DNA from: Malachius bipustulatus
Taxonomy: Eukaryota > Arthropoda > Insecta > Coleoptera > Melyridae
DNA length: 64,000 nt
Assembly: GCA_910589415.1 (NCBI GenBank)
Contig: OU342630.1
Coordinates: forward strand, 25,887,867 to 25,951,866
Direction of reading: 5' to 3'
The notes below the pieces were generated by a model. That model was not told the origin of the DNA and ran no database searches. It saw only the letters and a list, made by a program, of their open reading frames with translations. Each line of letters opens with the position of its first letter. The stretch's first letter is position 1. A program made the position numbers and the translations under genes. Positions 54,855-64,000 of the stretch are shown piece after piece.

Positions 54855-56379
54855 TGCAACCCTTCCTTCGCTCGATCTCAAAAAATTTTAATTAACCAGG
54901 CCAAAAAGAAAACTAAAAAAAATGAGCGAAAGGAAGGTACCATTCCCTCTGATCCCGTTTGGGTACCTTCAAATTTGTTTGTACCCAAAGCAGGACAGAG
55001 GGTGTAAAAATTAAAAAAAAGAAAAAAGATGATGGACTACAAATTTGTTGACATGATCGTCTAAATATAAAAAAATATAAGATTCAAAATTTAAATAACT
55101 GACCTGCCCTACGTTGTGTCTTTTTATTATTCAGGCCACACAGATACTAAAAATAAAACTCACATAAAAAAATAACAATTTATTGGACTTCTCCAATTAA
55201 CAACATTAATTTTCCCAGCAAATGAGATATTGTATTGTGAGATAAATGAATACAAATAGGATTCTTCTTTTTACCAACTACAATACTAAATACAATTTTC
55301 GAAAACAGAACGGTACTAAAACTAAATGTTGGATCCAAATAGGACCACCGTACTCTTCATAGAAAGTTAAATAAAAAATTCCTAACCCTACATAAATTGG
55401 CCAATTTCTATTTTATTCTCTTAAAATTTCATCTTAATGAATGTTAAAAAAAAATAATTATTACATGATGCCAACTGGGCATAATCAAATTTTGCTAAAT
55501 AGTAACATTATTATCTTGATGAGATATCTTCAACTCTATAGGCAACATAATTTTACTGAATCAAATTAACAACATTTGGTAGGTATTTCCTTCTCCTTTC
55601 TTTGGAGAACATAAATCAATCACACAATTAATAACATTGACGAGGTACCTTTTGTTGGTTAATTCGCATTTCCACTCGAAGAACGTAAGAGGGATGACTA
55701 GAAGATTAGGTTGTAACACGCTGCTTCCTCATGACTCGGTTGGTGACGTCAGGAGCTCATCTTCGGTCTGGACCACAAAGAAAAGAAAATGGCCGCCATT
55801 CCTCTGAAAGACGCCATCCACACCTCCATACGCAGAGCTTCCTGCACCTCAAACGGAGCACCACAAATCAGTCCCGCAATAAAATCAGCCAAGAAGTAAA
55901 AGGATGGGTTGACCCAAAAGAAACAAAATAGAAGAATAAATAGGACCAGAAGTAGAAGGTAGAAAACAGAAGGAAGAAACTAGAAGCTCTGAAAACAAAT
56001 TAAATAGTTACTATTTGAAATTTTACCAACCGCCATCTTCCCTTACCGATCAGATTACATCATCCACATCGAGCTTCTTTACTCCAAGCTATGATAATGG
56101 GTATCCACAAATCTCATCCTGTATGTAGGAACAACGCAAAATATTAGTCTTGATAATTAGAACTAAAACAACAACTTCATACCTGTGTTTTAAACCACAC
56201 GACACGACATAACAAATGAAATAACACCATTTCACTGAAACACCATCAACATCAATCTCGCCACCTCAAAACAAGTTACTTCACCCCTGCATCCTCGAGA
56301 GCAGAGAACGAAACCTGACGAGACGTTGAAATCCCCTCTTAAAAAATCAATATTCGAGCGCAGTCACCTTACTTCACTG
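54855..56379 (-). repeat. 3' LTR of gypsy G (minimum extent)
   Basis: Starts TGCAACCCTTCCTTCGCTCG on the plus strand. 54855-56379 corresponds base for base in length to 62476-64000, where the window ends, so the true end is further right. A candidate is GGTACA at 56511, followed by CCTTTCTAC, which on the minus strand gives GTAGAAAGG as polypurine tract; this is unproven. A 66-codon plus-strand frame at 55731 recurs in both LTRs and is not regarded as a gene. Confidence 0.88.
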
Positions 56380-57391
56380 CTCTGACGTTTAGTTCTTCTG
56401 ACTGGCAGCTGACGGTTCGAATTGACGGTCTCATTACTGGATCTCGCTACAACGCCTCAAACTATAGAACCTGCGGAGGGTATCATTCGAAAGATACGCC
56501 ATCTAGGTACACCTTTCTACATGTAAATCCGTTCTGGATTTCAAAATGTCATAATCAATGATCACAATCATTAATTCTGAAAATACCAATACCAAATATC
56601 AACTAACTAATTGTATCGATAATTAGTCCTAACAAAAAACTCAAACTAAAATTTCGAAAAACTAATCGTTAGTCAAAATTACCCTAAAATGTAAATAGAT
56701 CCTTTTAGAAATCTTAACGTGAACTACCTGAACTACTGAAGACCAAACTTTACTCAAAACTTACAAATAGTTACTCAAAACTACCTGACGATACTCAAAA
56801 CTGTCTGGTAAATATTAGTGAAGACTTCTGTGATAGACTCAATAGACACAACATAACTAAGACTTATTGAGAAAGAAAAGACATCAGCTCAAGACTAAAA
56901 TTCGTTTAGTTGATTTCCTAAACTGACACTAATCTCCCAAATTTTTTTCTCCTTACTCAAAAAGATAGAAAACTGCTCTTGGTAATCTAACAAATTTATT
57001 CTCAATATCAGAATTACCAGAATTCAGAATTCCTGAAATTCTTTAATTAATTTTGACATGTGATTTAGGGTAGCTAATCCTAAACACAGTCTACCTCACA
57101 TAGATCTGAAAATTTTTCCTACTAACGTACCAACAAGGTAGGATTTTCATCTCTAAGGACCTCACACAGACCTCCAGGACTTACACCAATGGGCTGCCTA
57201 TTGGCTCCGGGATACAAAAGATACCTAACACAGACCTGGAGAACTTCCACACGGCATTGAACTCCAAAGTTCTGTGACCTAAAAATCTCTATCACATCTA
57301 AACCAAATTTACTCAGGACATTTAGACAAAAGATAAGATTTACTAATTAATAACAACGATTTCTAAAATGATCCTTACTAAAACAAAATTA
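56380..57391 (-). other. remainder of 3' LTR and 3' untranslated region of gypsy G
   Basis: AT-rich, with no ORF on the minus strand after the pol stop at 57392. Repeated ACTCAAAACT words lie at 56750-56810, and CACACAGACCT-type words at 57165-57235. The LTR/UTR boundary is somewhere within this interval. Confidence 0.5.
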
Positions 57392-60300
57392 CTAATCATC
57401 GATACTTACAAAGGGCTTAAGATCTTGAATGTGGAATTCACCCAAATTCTTCCCTGACTCATTACTCAACTCAACAACTAAACCACTCCCTTTAACTTTC
57501 GTTACGAGAGCAGGAACATATTTAGGGGCTAGTTTCTTAGCGAAACCAGTCACCTTATCGGAAAGCACAAAATTTTTCTTCCAGACCTTGTCACCTACTT
57601 GATAACGAATGTCTCTCCGTCTCAGATTGTACCTGGAAGAATTTTTGTCATACGCTTTCTGAACTCGAGCCTGAATTTGTGGGTATAATTTCGGAACCTT
57701 CGAAATTTCCGATTGCCACTTTAACTTATCCGAAATTTGAACTGGATCATATGAATTCAAACCTACATCACCATAATACTGTCCATCTACTGGGACATTT
57801 CTACCAAAGATAAGAAAAGCAGGAGTAAAACCAGTGGCTTCATGCTCTGCTGTCCGAATAGCTTGTGCAATTTCATGCAAATGTTCATCCCAAGTTCTGT
57901 GGTCTTCCTTAACATAGGAGCTAATTGCAGAACCTAACACTTTATTTACCCTCTCAGTAGGGTTAACTTGGGGATGATAACGTGCATTATACCAAACTCG
58001 CTGTACATGATACTTTTTCATAAGTGCCTTAAATTCCTTAGATGTAAATTGCACACCGTTATCACAAACCACAATCTGAGGTACCCCGTATATCAAGAAT
58101 ACCTGGTTCTCTAAAAACTTGGCAACTTTCGAAGCTGTAGCTTTCGAAAGGGGCTGGACTAAAACGAATCTTGAAAAAGCATCTGTGATAACCAACAATT
58201 GCGTATTTCCGAACTTAGACCGTGGAAATGGTCCCATCAAATCTAAAGAAATCATCTGAAATGGAAAGTCGACAGATCTCTTCTTACCATAAGCTCCGGC
58301 AGGGAGTTTATTGGTAGACTTGTGTGCTCCACACGTAGTACAAGATGACACGTACCTCCTAACCGTCTCTCTAATACCAGGCCAATAATACCTCTCTAGA
58401 ATTCGTGCCAAGGTCTTATGCACTCCCAAATGAGCTGCTGTTGGACTATCATGACATTGCTCAAGAATTTCCTTTCGATTTTCAGTAGGAACTACCAACT
58501 TCCAGTTTGACTGGTTCGTTTCAATGTCATGATTATTCTTAATGTGCTTATAAATAGCACTACCTTGCACGAGAAAATTTGGATACTTTTGTGGATCACA
58601 TTGTATCTTATTGATCATATCAGCATACCATTGGTCAGGAATTAAATTCTGAACTTCTACTAAAGCAATCTGTCTCGAAAGCAAATCCGGTACTACCATA
58701 TCCTTTCCTGGACGATGGACTATCTTGAACTTGAAACAACTAAGCCTAACTGTCCAACGGGCGATACGACCCATGGGATCTTTAATTCTGTACAGCCACT
58801 GTAAACTGGCATGATCAGTTACTACAGTGAATTCTGCGCCCTCAACATAACCTCTAAATTTCTCAATACCAAAGATAACTGCCAAACATTCTTTCTCCGT
58901 CGCCATGTACTTGGTTTCGGCCTTAGAAAGTTTTCTGGACGCATAAGCGATAGGATGTTCAAAGCCGTCTCGAAGCTGGTATAATACTGCCCCAATGCCG
59001 ACGTCACTCGCGTCCGTCTGGATAAAGAATGGCTTATCGAAATCCGGGCTAACAAGAATAGGATTAGAGATCAATCTCTCCTTCAAATTACATAAGGCTG
59101 ACTCGGCTGTTTCAGTCCAAACAATGGGGGCATTCTTTATTCGACCTTTAATGATTGAGGTGATTGGTTCAGAAATGGTCGAAAAGTCCTTAATAAACTT
59201 TCTATACCATTGCAACACTCCCATTATCCTTCGAACCTCTGTAGTGTTTCGCGGAGATGGCATTTCCGCTATAGCCTTGACCTTATCTGGGTCAGTTCTT
59301 AGCCCATTCCTATCTACTATGTAACCCAAAAATGTTAGGGAATCTCTACAAAATTGACATTTCGGAATATTTACCTTCAGACCCGCAGAAAACAAAATCT
59401 CAAAAACTTCATTCAACAACCTGACATGTTCATCAAAATCCTCAGAAACACAAACGATATCATCGAGATACACAAAAACTTTATCTTCAAATTTTGGATC
59501 CATAAATAATCTGTCCATCAATCGCTGTTGTGTCTGCGCGGCATTGCACAGCCCGAACGGCATAACTACAAATTGAAAAAGACCTCTCCCTTGAACTTGG
59601 AAAGCTGTCTTTTGCTTCGATGTTTCTTCTAAAGGAATATTCCAGAAAGCCTTAGTAATATCAATGGAAGAAAGATATTTCTTACCCCCTACCTTATTCA
59701 AAATATTATCAATCAATGGCAAGGGATAAGAATCCTTAACCGTTACCTGATTTAAACCTCTGCCATCAAAACATAACCTATATGTACCTGGTTCTGATTT
59801 TGGAACCATTAAAATTGGGGATGCCCATGCGGACATACTTTTCTCAATTACCCCAGACTCTAACATAGCATCGATCTCCTTATGCAAAATTTTATTAAGC
59901 ATCGGCGATAATGGATATTGCCTTTGCTTAACTGGTCTAGCCTCACCAGTGTCAATAAAATGAGAGATGATATTTGTTCTCCCTGGTGCTGTTGACGACA
60001 AAGTCTCAAATTTAGTTATAACTTCAGACAACACCTTGCTCTGATCAGATGAAAGTTCGGCTAGAAAAGTATTAGAATCTGCCTTGGAAGAAGTTGATGC
60101 CTCAATTTGTCCTACCTGATAAGACCTGTTCTTAAAATTTAAATTGATGTTCGACAATCTACAAAAATCTGCACCCAAAATAAAGGAATGCGAAATAGAA
60201 GGTACTACAGCAAATCTCAAATCGATAACCTTATTCTCGAAACTTACTGGAAACGTAACAAAACCTAACAACTCCTGTGAGCTACCGTCTGCAATAGTCA

Positions 60301-60595
60301 CATTCGTCCCATCCAAATCCTTGACAAAAGTGTCATTACCTTTCCATAAAATTTCCACATTGGAACCCAAAATCGATAAATTTGCACCAGTATCCAATAA
60401 ACCCAAATATTGTCTATCTTCAATAACTATAGGTATATAAGGCCTATTATCATGTAACTTTTTCTTAAACATCGGACAAACATCAGTATCACCCCTCTCC
60501 AAATCTACACTCATCAACTTATTATTACAGTGGTCAGGTTCATTACCTACCACTGCCTCATCATCAATAACTTCAACTACTTCGGAATTTTTGGG
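57392..60595 (-). CDS. gypsy G Pol: protease, RT, RNase H, integrase
   Basis: About 1067 codons counted from the frameshift site; there is no ATG near the start, and the frame is open upstream into gag, so it is made as Gag-Pol. Residue positions below count from the GTG at 60553. Protease: YLGLLDTGANLSILG (about 50). RT: SAWASPILMVPKSEPGTYRL, YPLPLIDNIL, FGLCNAAQTQQRL and VFVYLDDIVCVSED (about 360). RNase H: FIQTDASDVGIGAVL, ATEKECLAVIFGI, TVVTDHASLQWLY. Integrase: an H2C2 finger (HDSPTAAHLGVHK ... CTTCGAHK, about 690-735) and the D,D(35)E core (SLDLMGPFPRS, VVCDNGVQFTS, NPTERVNKVLG). It ends with a basic chromatin-contact tail. No inactivating change was seen. A complete pol of this length is typical for gypsy elements. 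Confidence 0.95.
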   Translation of the reverse strand, partial: PKNSEVVEVIDDEAVVGNEPDHCNNKLMSVDLERGDTDVCPMFKKKLHDNRPYIPIVIEDRQYLGLLDTGANLSILGSNVEILWKGNDTFVKDLDGTNVTIADGSSQELLGFVTFPVSFENKVIDLRFAVVPSISHSFILGADFCRLSNINLNFKNRSYQVGQIEASTSSKADSNTFLAELSSDQSKVLSEVITKFETLSSTAPGRTNIISHFIDTGEARPVKQRQYPLSPMLNKILHKEIDAMLESGVIEKSMSAWASPILMVPKSEPGTYRLCFDGRGLNQVTVKDSYPLPLIDNILNKVGGKKYLSSIDITKAFWNIPLEETSKQKTAFQVQGRGLFQFVVMPFGLCNAAQTQQRLMDRLFMDPKFEDKVFVYLDDIVCVSEDFDEHVRLLNEVFEILFSAGLKVNIPKCQFCRDSLTFLGYIVDRNGLRTDPDKVKAIAEMPSPRNTTEVRRIMGVLQWYRKFIKDFSTISEPITSIIKGRIKNAPIVWTETAESALCNLKERLISNPILVSPDFDKPFFIQTDASDVGIGAVLYQLRDGFEHPIAYASRKLSKAETKYMATEKECLAVIFGIEKFRGYVEGAEFTVVTDHASLQWLYRIKDPMGRIARWTVRLSCFKFKIVHRPGKDMVVPDLLSRQIALVEVQNLIPDQWYADMINKIQCDPQKYPNFLVQGSAIYKHIKNNHDIETNQSNWKLVVPTENRKEILEQCHDSPTAAHLGVHKTLARILERYYWPGIRETVRRYVSSCTTCGAHKSTNKLPAGAYGKKRSVDFPFQMISLDLMGPFPRSKFGNTQLLVITDAFSRFVLVQPLSKATASKVAKFLENQVFLIYGVPQIVVCDNGVQFTSKEFKALMKKYHVQRVWYNARYHPQVNPTERVNKVLGSAISSYVKEDHRTWDEHLHEIAQAIRTAEHEATGFTPAFLIFGRNVPVDGQYYGDVGLNSYDPVQISDKLKWQSEISKVPKLYPQIQARVQKAYDKNSSRYNLRRRDIRYQVGDKVWKKNFVLSDKVTGFAKKLAPKYVPALVTKVKGSGLVVELSNESGKNLGEFHIQDLKPFVSIDD

Positions 60596-62184
60596 ACTGC
60601 GCCTGTCTCCATAGTAGGCTGTTTTCGGGAGTTTGGAACGGTTGTCCCTCGCCGCTCGCCCCCTAAATCGTTTTTTGAAGCTGTGGTAGAATTTGCATTC
60701 TCACCACACCTAGGACAGGATCGTTTAGAAACGTCCTTTAGACCACAACCAAAACAGAAAAACTTCCTGGGCTGTGTACATTCCATAAATGAATGACCAG
60801 CACCATCACAATTCCAACACACCCAACGAGATTTAGATGACAAAAAATCTTCTTTAGGAGTTTTCGACTCCTTTTTCTTGGGTGGCTCTGTTACTTCAAT
60901 CACCTGTTCAGGTTTACGGTAAACCTTTTTGTTTACTGCCCAACTATTTGGTGTCGAATTGACAGCTATCTGTCTACAAAAATATTCTAACTGCTCAAAC
61001 GACTCTATCTGCAAAAGACATAATTTACTATTCAAATCTGGAGATAAATTTCTCCTTACGATCTTGATTTGTTCTGCAGTGGACAATGGTACCAAAAGAT
61101 GAGAAAATTTCATCCTAATCCTAGCCAAAAATGTAACCACACTTTCCCCACTAGTCTGCCTAAATGATCTAATTTCGGCTAATAAATCTTCATCATAGTT
61201 CGGAGGGATAAACGTTGACCTTAGACGCCATTCTAATTCGTCCCACGTCCTAACCTGATACTTAATATTCCTAAACCTGGAAAGTGCTGGTTCTTTAAAA
61301 AGATCCACTGCGCAACTAAACACCTCATCTAAAGGAACTCCTCGAGCCTCACTCAATTCCTTGACACGTTCTAAAAATTTCACGACCTCGCAACCCTGTT
61401 CTTTCCCAGAAAATGTCAAATTCCACTTATGAACGGGAGTAGATACCTTATTCCTAACGCTAACTTGATTCACCCTTAAATTCTGCGGAATATTTGAACA
61501 ATCTGGTACTGAGAAAGGATTCGGACTATATAAGTTATCCCTAGGCAGCTTATCATTATAACTACCTGGCTCGGAAACTGTCAAAAAACTAAAATCTCCA
61601 ATAAAATCGTCCCTAAAAGGGTTCGTTGCAGAAAGCAATTGTGAACTAGTACTCGTATTGGTTGAAATCGTTTCTACGATAGGGCTGCTGTCTACAGTCC
61701 ACCAAGAATCGACCGGACTAGAGCTTCCAGCTGGCAACAATGGCAACGATGTGTTAACCTCAGAAAACTTCTTACTTAAATTCTCAAAATCATGACGTAT
61801 TTGATCTTTTGAAACGACCTCACTAGCACTACAGTCATTTAATCGCCCTATTCTCAGCTTCAAATGAACTATCCTAGACAATAATCTACTATATAATGGA
61901 AAATTTTCCTCAATTGATTTAATTTTCCCTAACGACACTTCAATGTTATTAAGAGTTTGCCTACATGCCTCTGAATCTTCGTCAAAATCTAACGGTGAAA
62001 CTGTTGGTACTACTACTTCTGATCTTATCAACCTACTTAATTGGGTCCTACGCATATTATTGTCCCATAAGGGCTCCTCGTTTCTCAACAAGATTTCATA
62101 CTTAATCTCCTCAACTCTCAAATGAGCTACTTCAAAGCTAGTCCCTAACTCTGAACTCATCTTGATTAATATAAAGATACACAA
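60577..62184 (-). CDS. gypsy G Gag
   Basis: 535 codons; translation probably starts at Met-9 (MSSELGTSFE). A helical N-terminal part (10-140) precedes a Ser-rich linker (150-245). A retrotransposon-gag capsid domain follows at about 255-410: WNLTFSGKEQGCEVVKFLER, RTWDELEWRLRSTFIPPNYD, LAEIRSFRQTSGESVVTFLA. C-terminal zinc knuckles are CWNCDGAGHSFMEC and a non-standard CFGCGLKDVSKRSCPRC. The stop TAG lies at 60577-60579, 10 bases past a CCCAAAA slippery heptamer, which gives pol access in the -1 frame. The protein would build the virus-like particle in the cytoplasm and package the RNA. Confidence 0.93.
   Translation of the reverse strand: MCIFILIKMSSELGTSFEVAHLRVEEIKYEILLRNEEPLWDNNMRRTQLSRLIRSEVVVPTVSPLDFDEDSEACRQTLNNIEVSLGKIKSIEENFPLYSRLLSRIVHLKLRIGRLNDCSASEVVSKDQIRHDFENLSKKFSEVNTSLPLLPAGSSSPVDSWWTVDSSPIVETISTNTSTSSQLLSATNPFRDDFIGDFSFLTVSEPGSYNDKLPRDNLYSPNPFSVPDCSNIPQNLRVNQVSVRNKVSTPVHKWNLTFSGKEQGCEVVKFLERVKELSEARGVPLDEVFSCAVDLFKEPALSRFRNIKYQVRTWDELEWRLRSTFIPPNYDEDLLAEIRSFRQTSGESVVTFLARIRMKFSHLLVPLSTAEQIKIVRRNLSPDLNSKLCLLQIESFEQLEYFCRQIAVNSTPNSWAVNKKVYRKPEQVIEVTEPPKKKESKTPKEDFLSSKSRWVCWNCDGAGHSFMECTQPRKFFCFGCGLKDVSKRSCPRCGENANSTTASKNDLGGERRGTTVPNSRKQPTMETGAVPKIPK
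60589..60595 (-). promoter_or_regulatory. -1 ribosomal frameshift heptamer C CCA AAA between gag and pol
   Basis: Minus-strand CCCAAAA, in the gag frame read GTC CCA AAA ATT. It matches the X XXY YYZ pattern and is followed ten bases on by the gag stop. Slipping by one base gives AGT CCC AAA AAT TCC, which is open into the protease. A downstream structure was not worked out. Confidence 0.85.
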
Positions 62185-62475
62185 ATACTAAAATTACAAA
62201 AACACTCAAATAGAGAAACCTTGATTTGGAACGCACAATGTATAGGTACCTTATCAATTAGTATTGCTCAAAATTGCAAAAATATTAGTAGTATTATTTA
62301 CCGTTGTTAATTAACCTCACTTTTTTATCATCAAATGTCGTTAATATAGGTACACACTATCTTAAAAATCCAAAACGTCAGTTAGCATAACCACATATAA
62401 TTACACATAATCATTAAAAAATTTCTCACAATACAATATTATCCAAAAATACTCCTTCCTGGTCACGGCACCATT
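62185..62475 (-). promoter_or_regulatory. leader and primer binding site of gypsy G
   Basis: Untranslated leader between the 5' LTR and gag. TGGTGCCGTGACCAGG (minus strand, 62458-62473) begins two bases after the LTR end GGGTTGCA and has the TGG start expected for pairing with a tRNA CCA end. Similar TGGTGCCGTGACC sites are common in arthropod gypsy elements. Confidence 0.82.
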
Positions 62476-64000
62476 TGCAACCCTTCCTTCGCTCGATCTC
62501 AAAAATTTTTAATTAACCAGGCCAAAAAGAAAACTAAAAAAAATGAGCGAAAGGAAGGTACCATTCCCTCTGATCCCGTTTGGGTACCTTCAAATTTGTT
62601 TGTACCCAAAGCAGGACAGAATGTGTAAAAATTAAAAAAAAGAAAAAAGATGATGGACTACAAATTTGTTGACATGATCGTCTAAATATAAAAAAATATA
62701 AGATTCAAAATTTAAATAACTGACCTGCCCTACGTTGTGTCTTTTTATTATTCAGGCCACACAGATACTAAAAATAAAACTCACATAAAAAAATAACAAT
62801 TTATTGGACTTCTCCAATTAACAACATTAATTTTCCCAGCAAATGAGATATTGTATTGTGAGATAAATGAATACAAATAGGATTCTTCTTTTTACCAACT
62901 ACAATACTAAATACAATTTTCGAAAACAGAACGGTACTAAAACTAAATGTTGGATCCAAATAGGACCACCGTACTCTTCATAGAAAGTTAAATAAAAAAT
63001 TCCTAACCCTACATAAATTGGCCAATTTCTATTTTATTCTCTTAAAATTTCATCTTAATGAATGTTAAAAAAAAATAATTATTACATGATGCCAACTGGG
63101 CATAATCAAATTTTGCTAAATAGTAACATTATTATCTTGATGAGATATCTTCAACTCTATAGGCAACATAATTTTACTGAATCAAATTAACAACATTTGG
63201 TAGGTATTTCCTTCTCCTTTCTTTGGAGAACATAAATCAATCACACAATTAATAACATTGACGAGGTACCTTTTGTTGGTTAATTCGCATTTCCACTCGA
63301 AGAACGTAAGAGGGATGACTAGAAGATTAGGTTGTAACACGCTGCTTCCTCATGACTCGGTTGGTGACGTCAGGAGCTCATCTTCGGTCTGGACCACAAA
63401 GAAAAGAAAATGGCCGCCATTCCTCTGAAAGACGCCATCCACACCTCCATACGCAGAGCTTCCTGCACCTCAAACGGAGCACCACAAATCAGTCCCGCAA
63501 TAAAATCAGCCAAGAAGTAAAAGGATGGGTTGACCCAAAAGAAACAAAATAGAAGAATAAATAGGACCAGAAGTAGAAGGTAGAAAACAGAAGGAAGAAA
63601 CTAGAAGCTCTGAAAACAAATTAAATAGTTACTATCTGAAATTTTACCAACCGCCATCTTCCCTTACCGATCAGATTACATCATCCACATCGAGCTTCTT
63701 TACTCCAAGCTATGATAATGGGTATCCACAAATCTCATTCTGTATGTAGGAACAACGCAAAATATTAGTCTTGATAATTAGAACTAAAACAACAACTTCA
63801 TACCTGTGTTTTAAACCACACGACACGACATAACAAATGAAATAACACCATTTCACTGAAACACCATCAACATCAATCTCGCCACCTCAAAACAAGTTAC
63901 TTCACCCCTGCATCCTCGAGAGCAGAGAACGAAACCTGACGAGACGTTGAAATCCCCTCTTAAAAAATCAATATTCGAGCGCAGTCACCTTACTTCACTG
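62476..64000 (-). repeat. 5' LTR of gypsy G, cut by the window end
   Basis: 1525 bp matching 54855-56379. Differences seen by eye include GAATGTGT against GAGGGTGT near the start, ATCTGAA against ATTTGAA, and CATTCTG against CATCCTG. The remaining part of the LTR and the target duplication lie outside. Confidence 0.9.

Larger units (their letters stand above)
54855..64000 (-). mobile_element. gypsy retrotransposon G, nearly complete
   Basis: Minus-strand element with the 3' LTR from 54855, pol 57392-60595, gag 60577-62184, leader with primer site 62456-62473 and 5' LTR from 62476 continuing beyond the window. The two LTR copies match over 1525 bp with only about five differences seen, so insertion is recent. 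Gag and pol have no stops and overlap at a -1 frameshift heptamer. There is no env-like ORF between pol and the 3' LTR. The target duplication cannot be checked because the far end is outside. Confidence 0.93.

Noticed and set aside
55731..55931. 66-codon ORF, repeated at 63352
   Set aside because: Present in both LTRs of gypsy G on the antisense strand; low complexity of basic residues, no domain.

Overview
The window looks like nuclear DNA from an insect with a large, repeat-rich genome. It holds one split host gene (a p68-type DEAD-box RNA helicase whose GT-AG introns and sequence are closest to insect Rm62), followed by dozens of kilobases of AT-rich DNA filled with arthropod-type transposable elements: copia, gypsy, I/R1-type non-LTR, mariner-like elements and foldback MITEs. 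A beetle or hemipteran is my best guess, but the order cannot be fixed from the sequence alone. I found no rRNA, tRNA, CRISPR array or bacterial-type operon.

Layout. 1-3240: upstream or intronic DNA with a decayed zinc-finger/MULE-like remnant on the minus strand (about 240-790) and an 804-bp element with 26-bp terminal inverted repeats (902-1705). 3241-7056: four coding exons of the helicase, complete from the Q motif to the C-terminus; the N-terminal exons are not visible. 7057-13710: 3'UTR and AT-rich non-coding DNA. 13715-17536: a young non-autonomous LTR element (A) with 1.1-kb LTRs and one coiled-coil ORF. 18546-24689: LTR element B, with 373-bp LTRs that look identical, a decayed pol and a 91-bp tandem array. 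24882-35054: copia element C, split by a full-length I-type non-LTR element D (28277-33907). Elements B and C both sit inside an older GC-richer repeat, so this is a three-level nest dated by target-site duplications ATGC (B), CGCCT (C) and a 10-bp duplication (D).

37.9-47.8 kb is a MITE and non-LTR patchwork: a hairpin (37972-38122), a foldback with TA duplication (38242-39073), a mariner-like transposase with a small intron, joined to a fragment of an unnamed multi-copy protein, a 618-bp MITE (41379-41996), a foldback (43114-43982) enclosed in a perfect 81-bp inverted repeat, and a 5'-truncated RT/RNase H non-LTR element (H). 49457-53322 is a probable solo LTR (E) of the same family as A, split by a 2.5-kb DNA transposon (F) encoding a DUF7869-type putative transposase. 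From 54855 to the window end lies a nearly intact gypsy element (G) on the minus strand: gag and pol overlap at a canonical -1 frameshift heptamer, and the LTRs are at least 1.5 kb.

The only cellular gene is the helicase; everything else is mobile DNA. The points I find most unusual are the DUF7869 transposon F with its repeated subterminal motif, element B (matching LTRs around a dead body plus a higher-order tandem array), and the nested inverted repeats at 43-44 kb.
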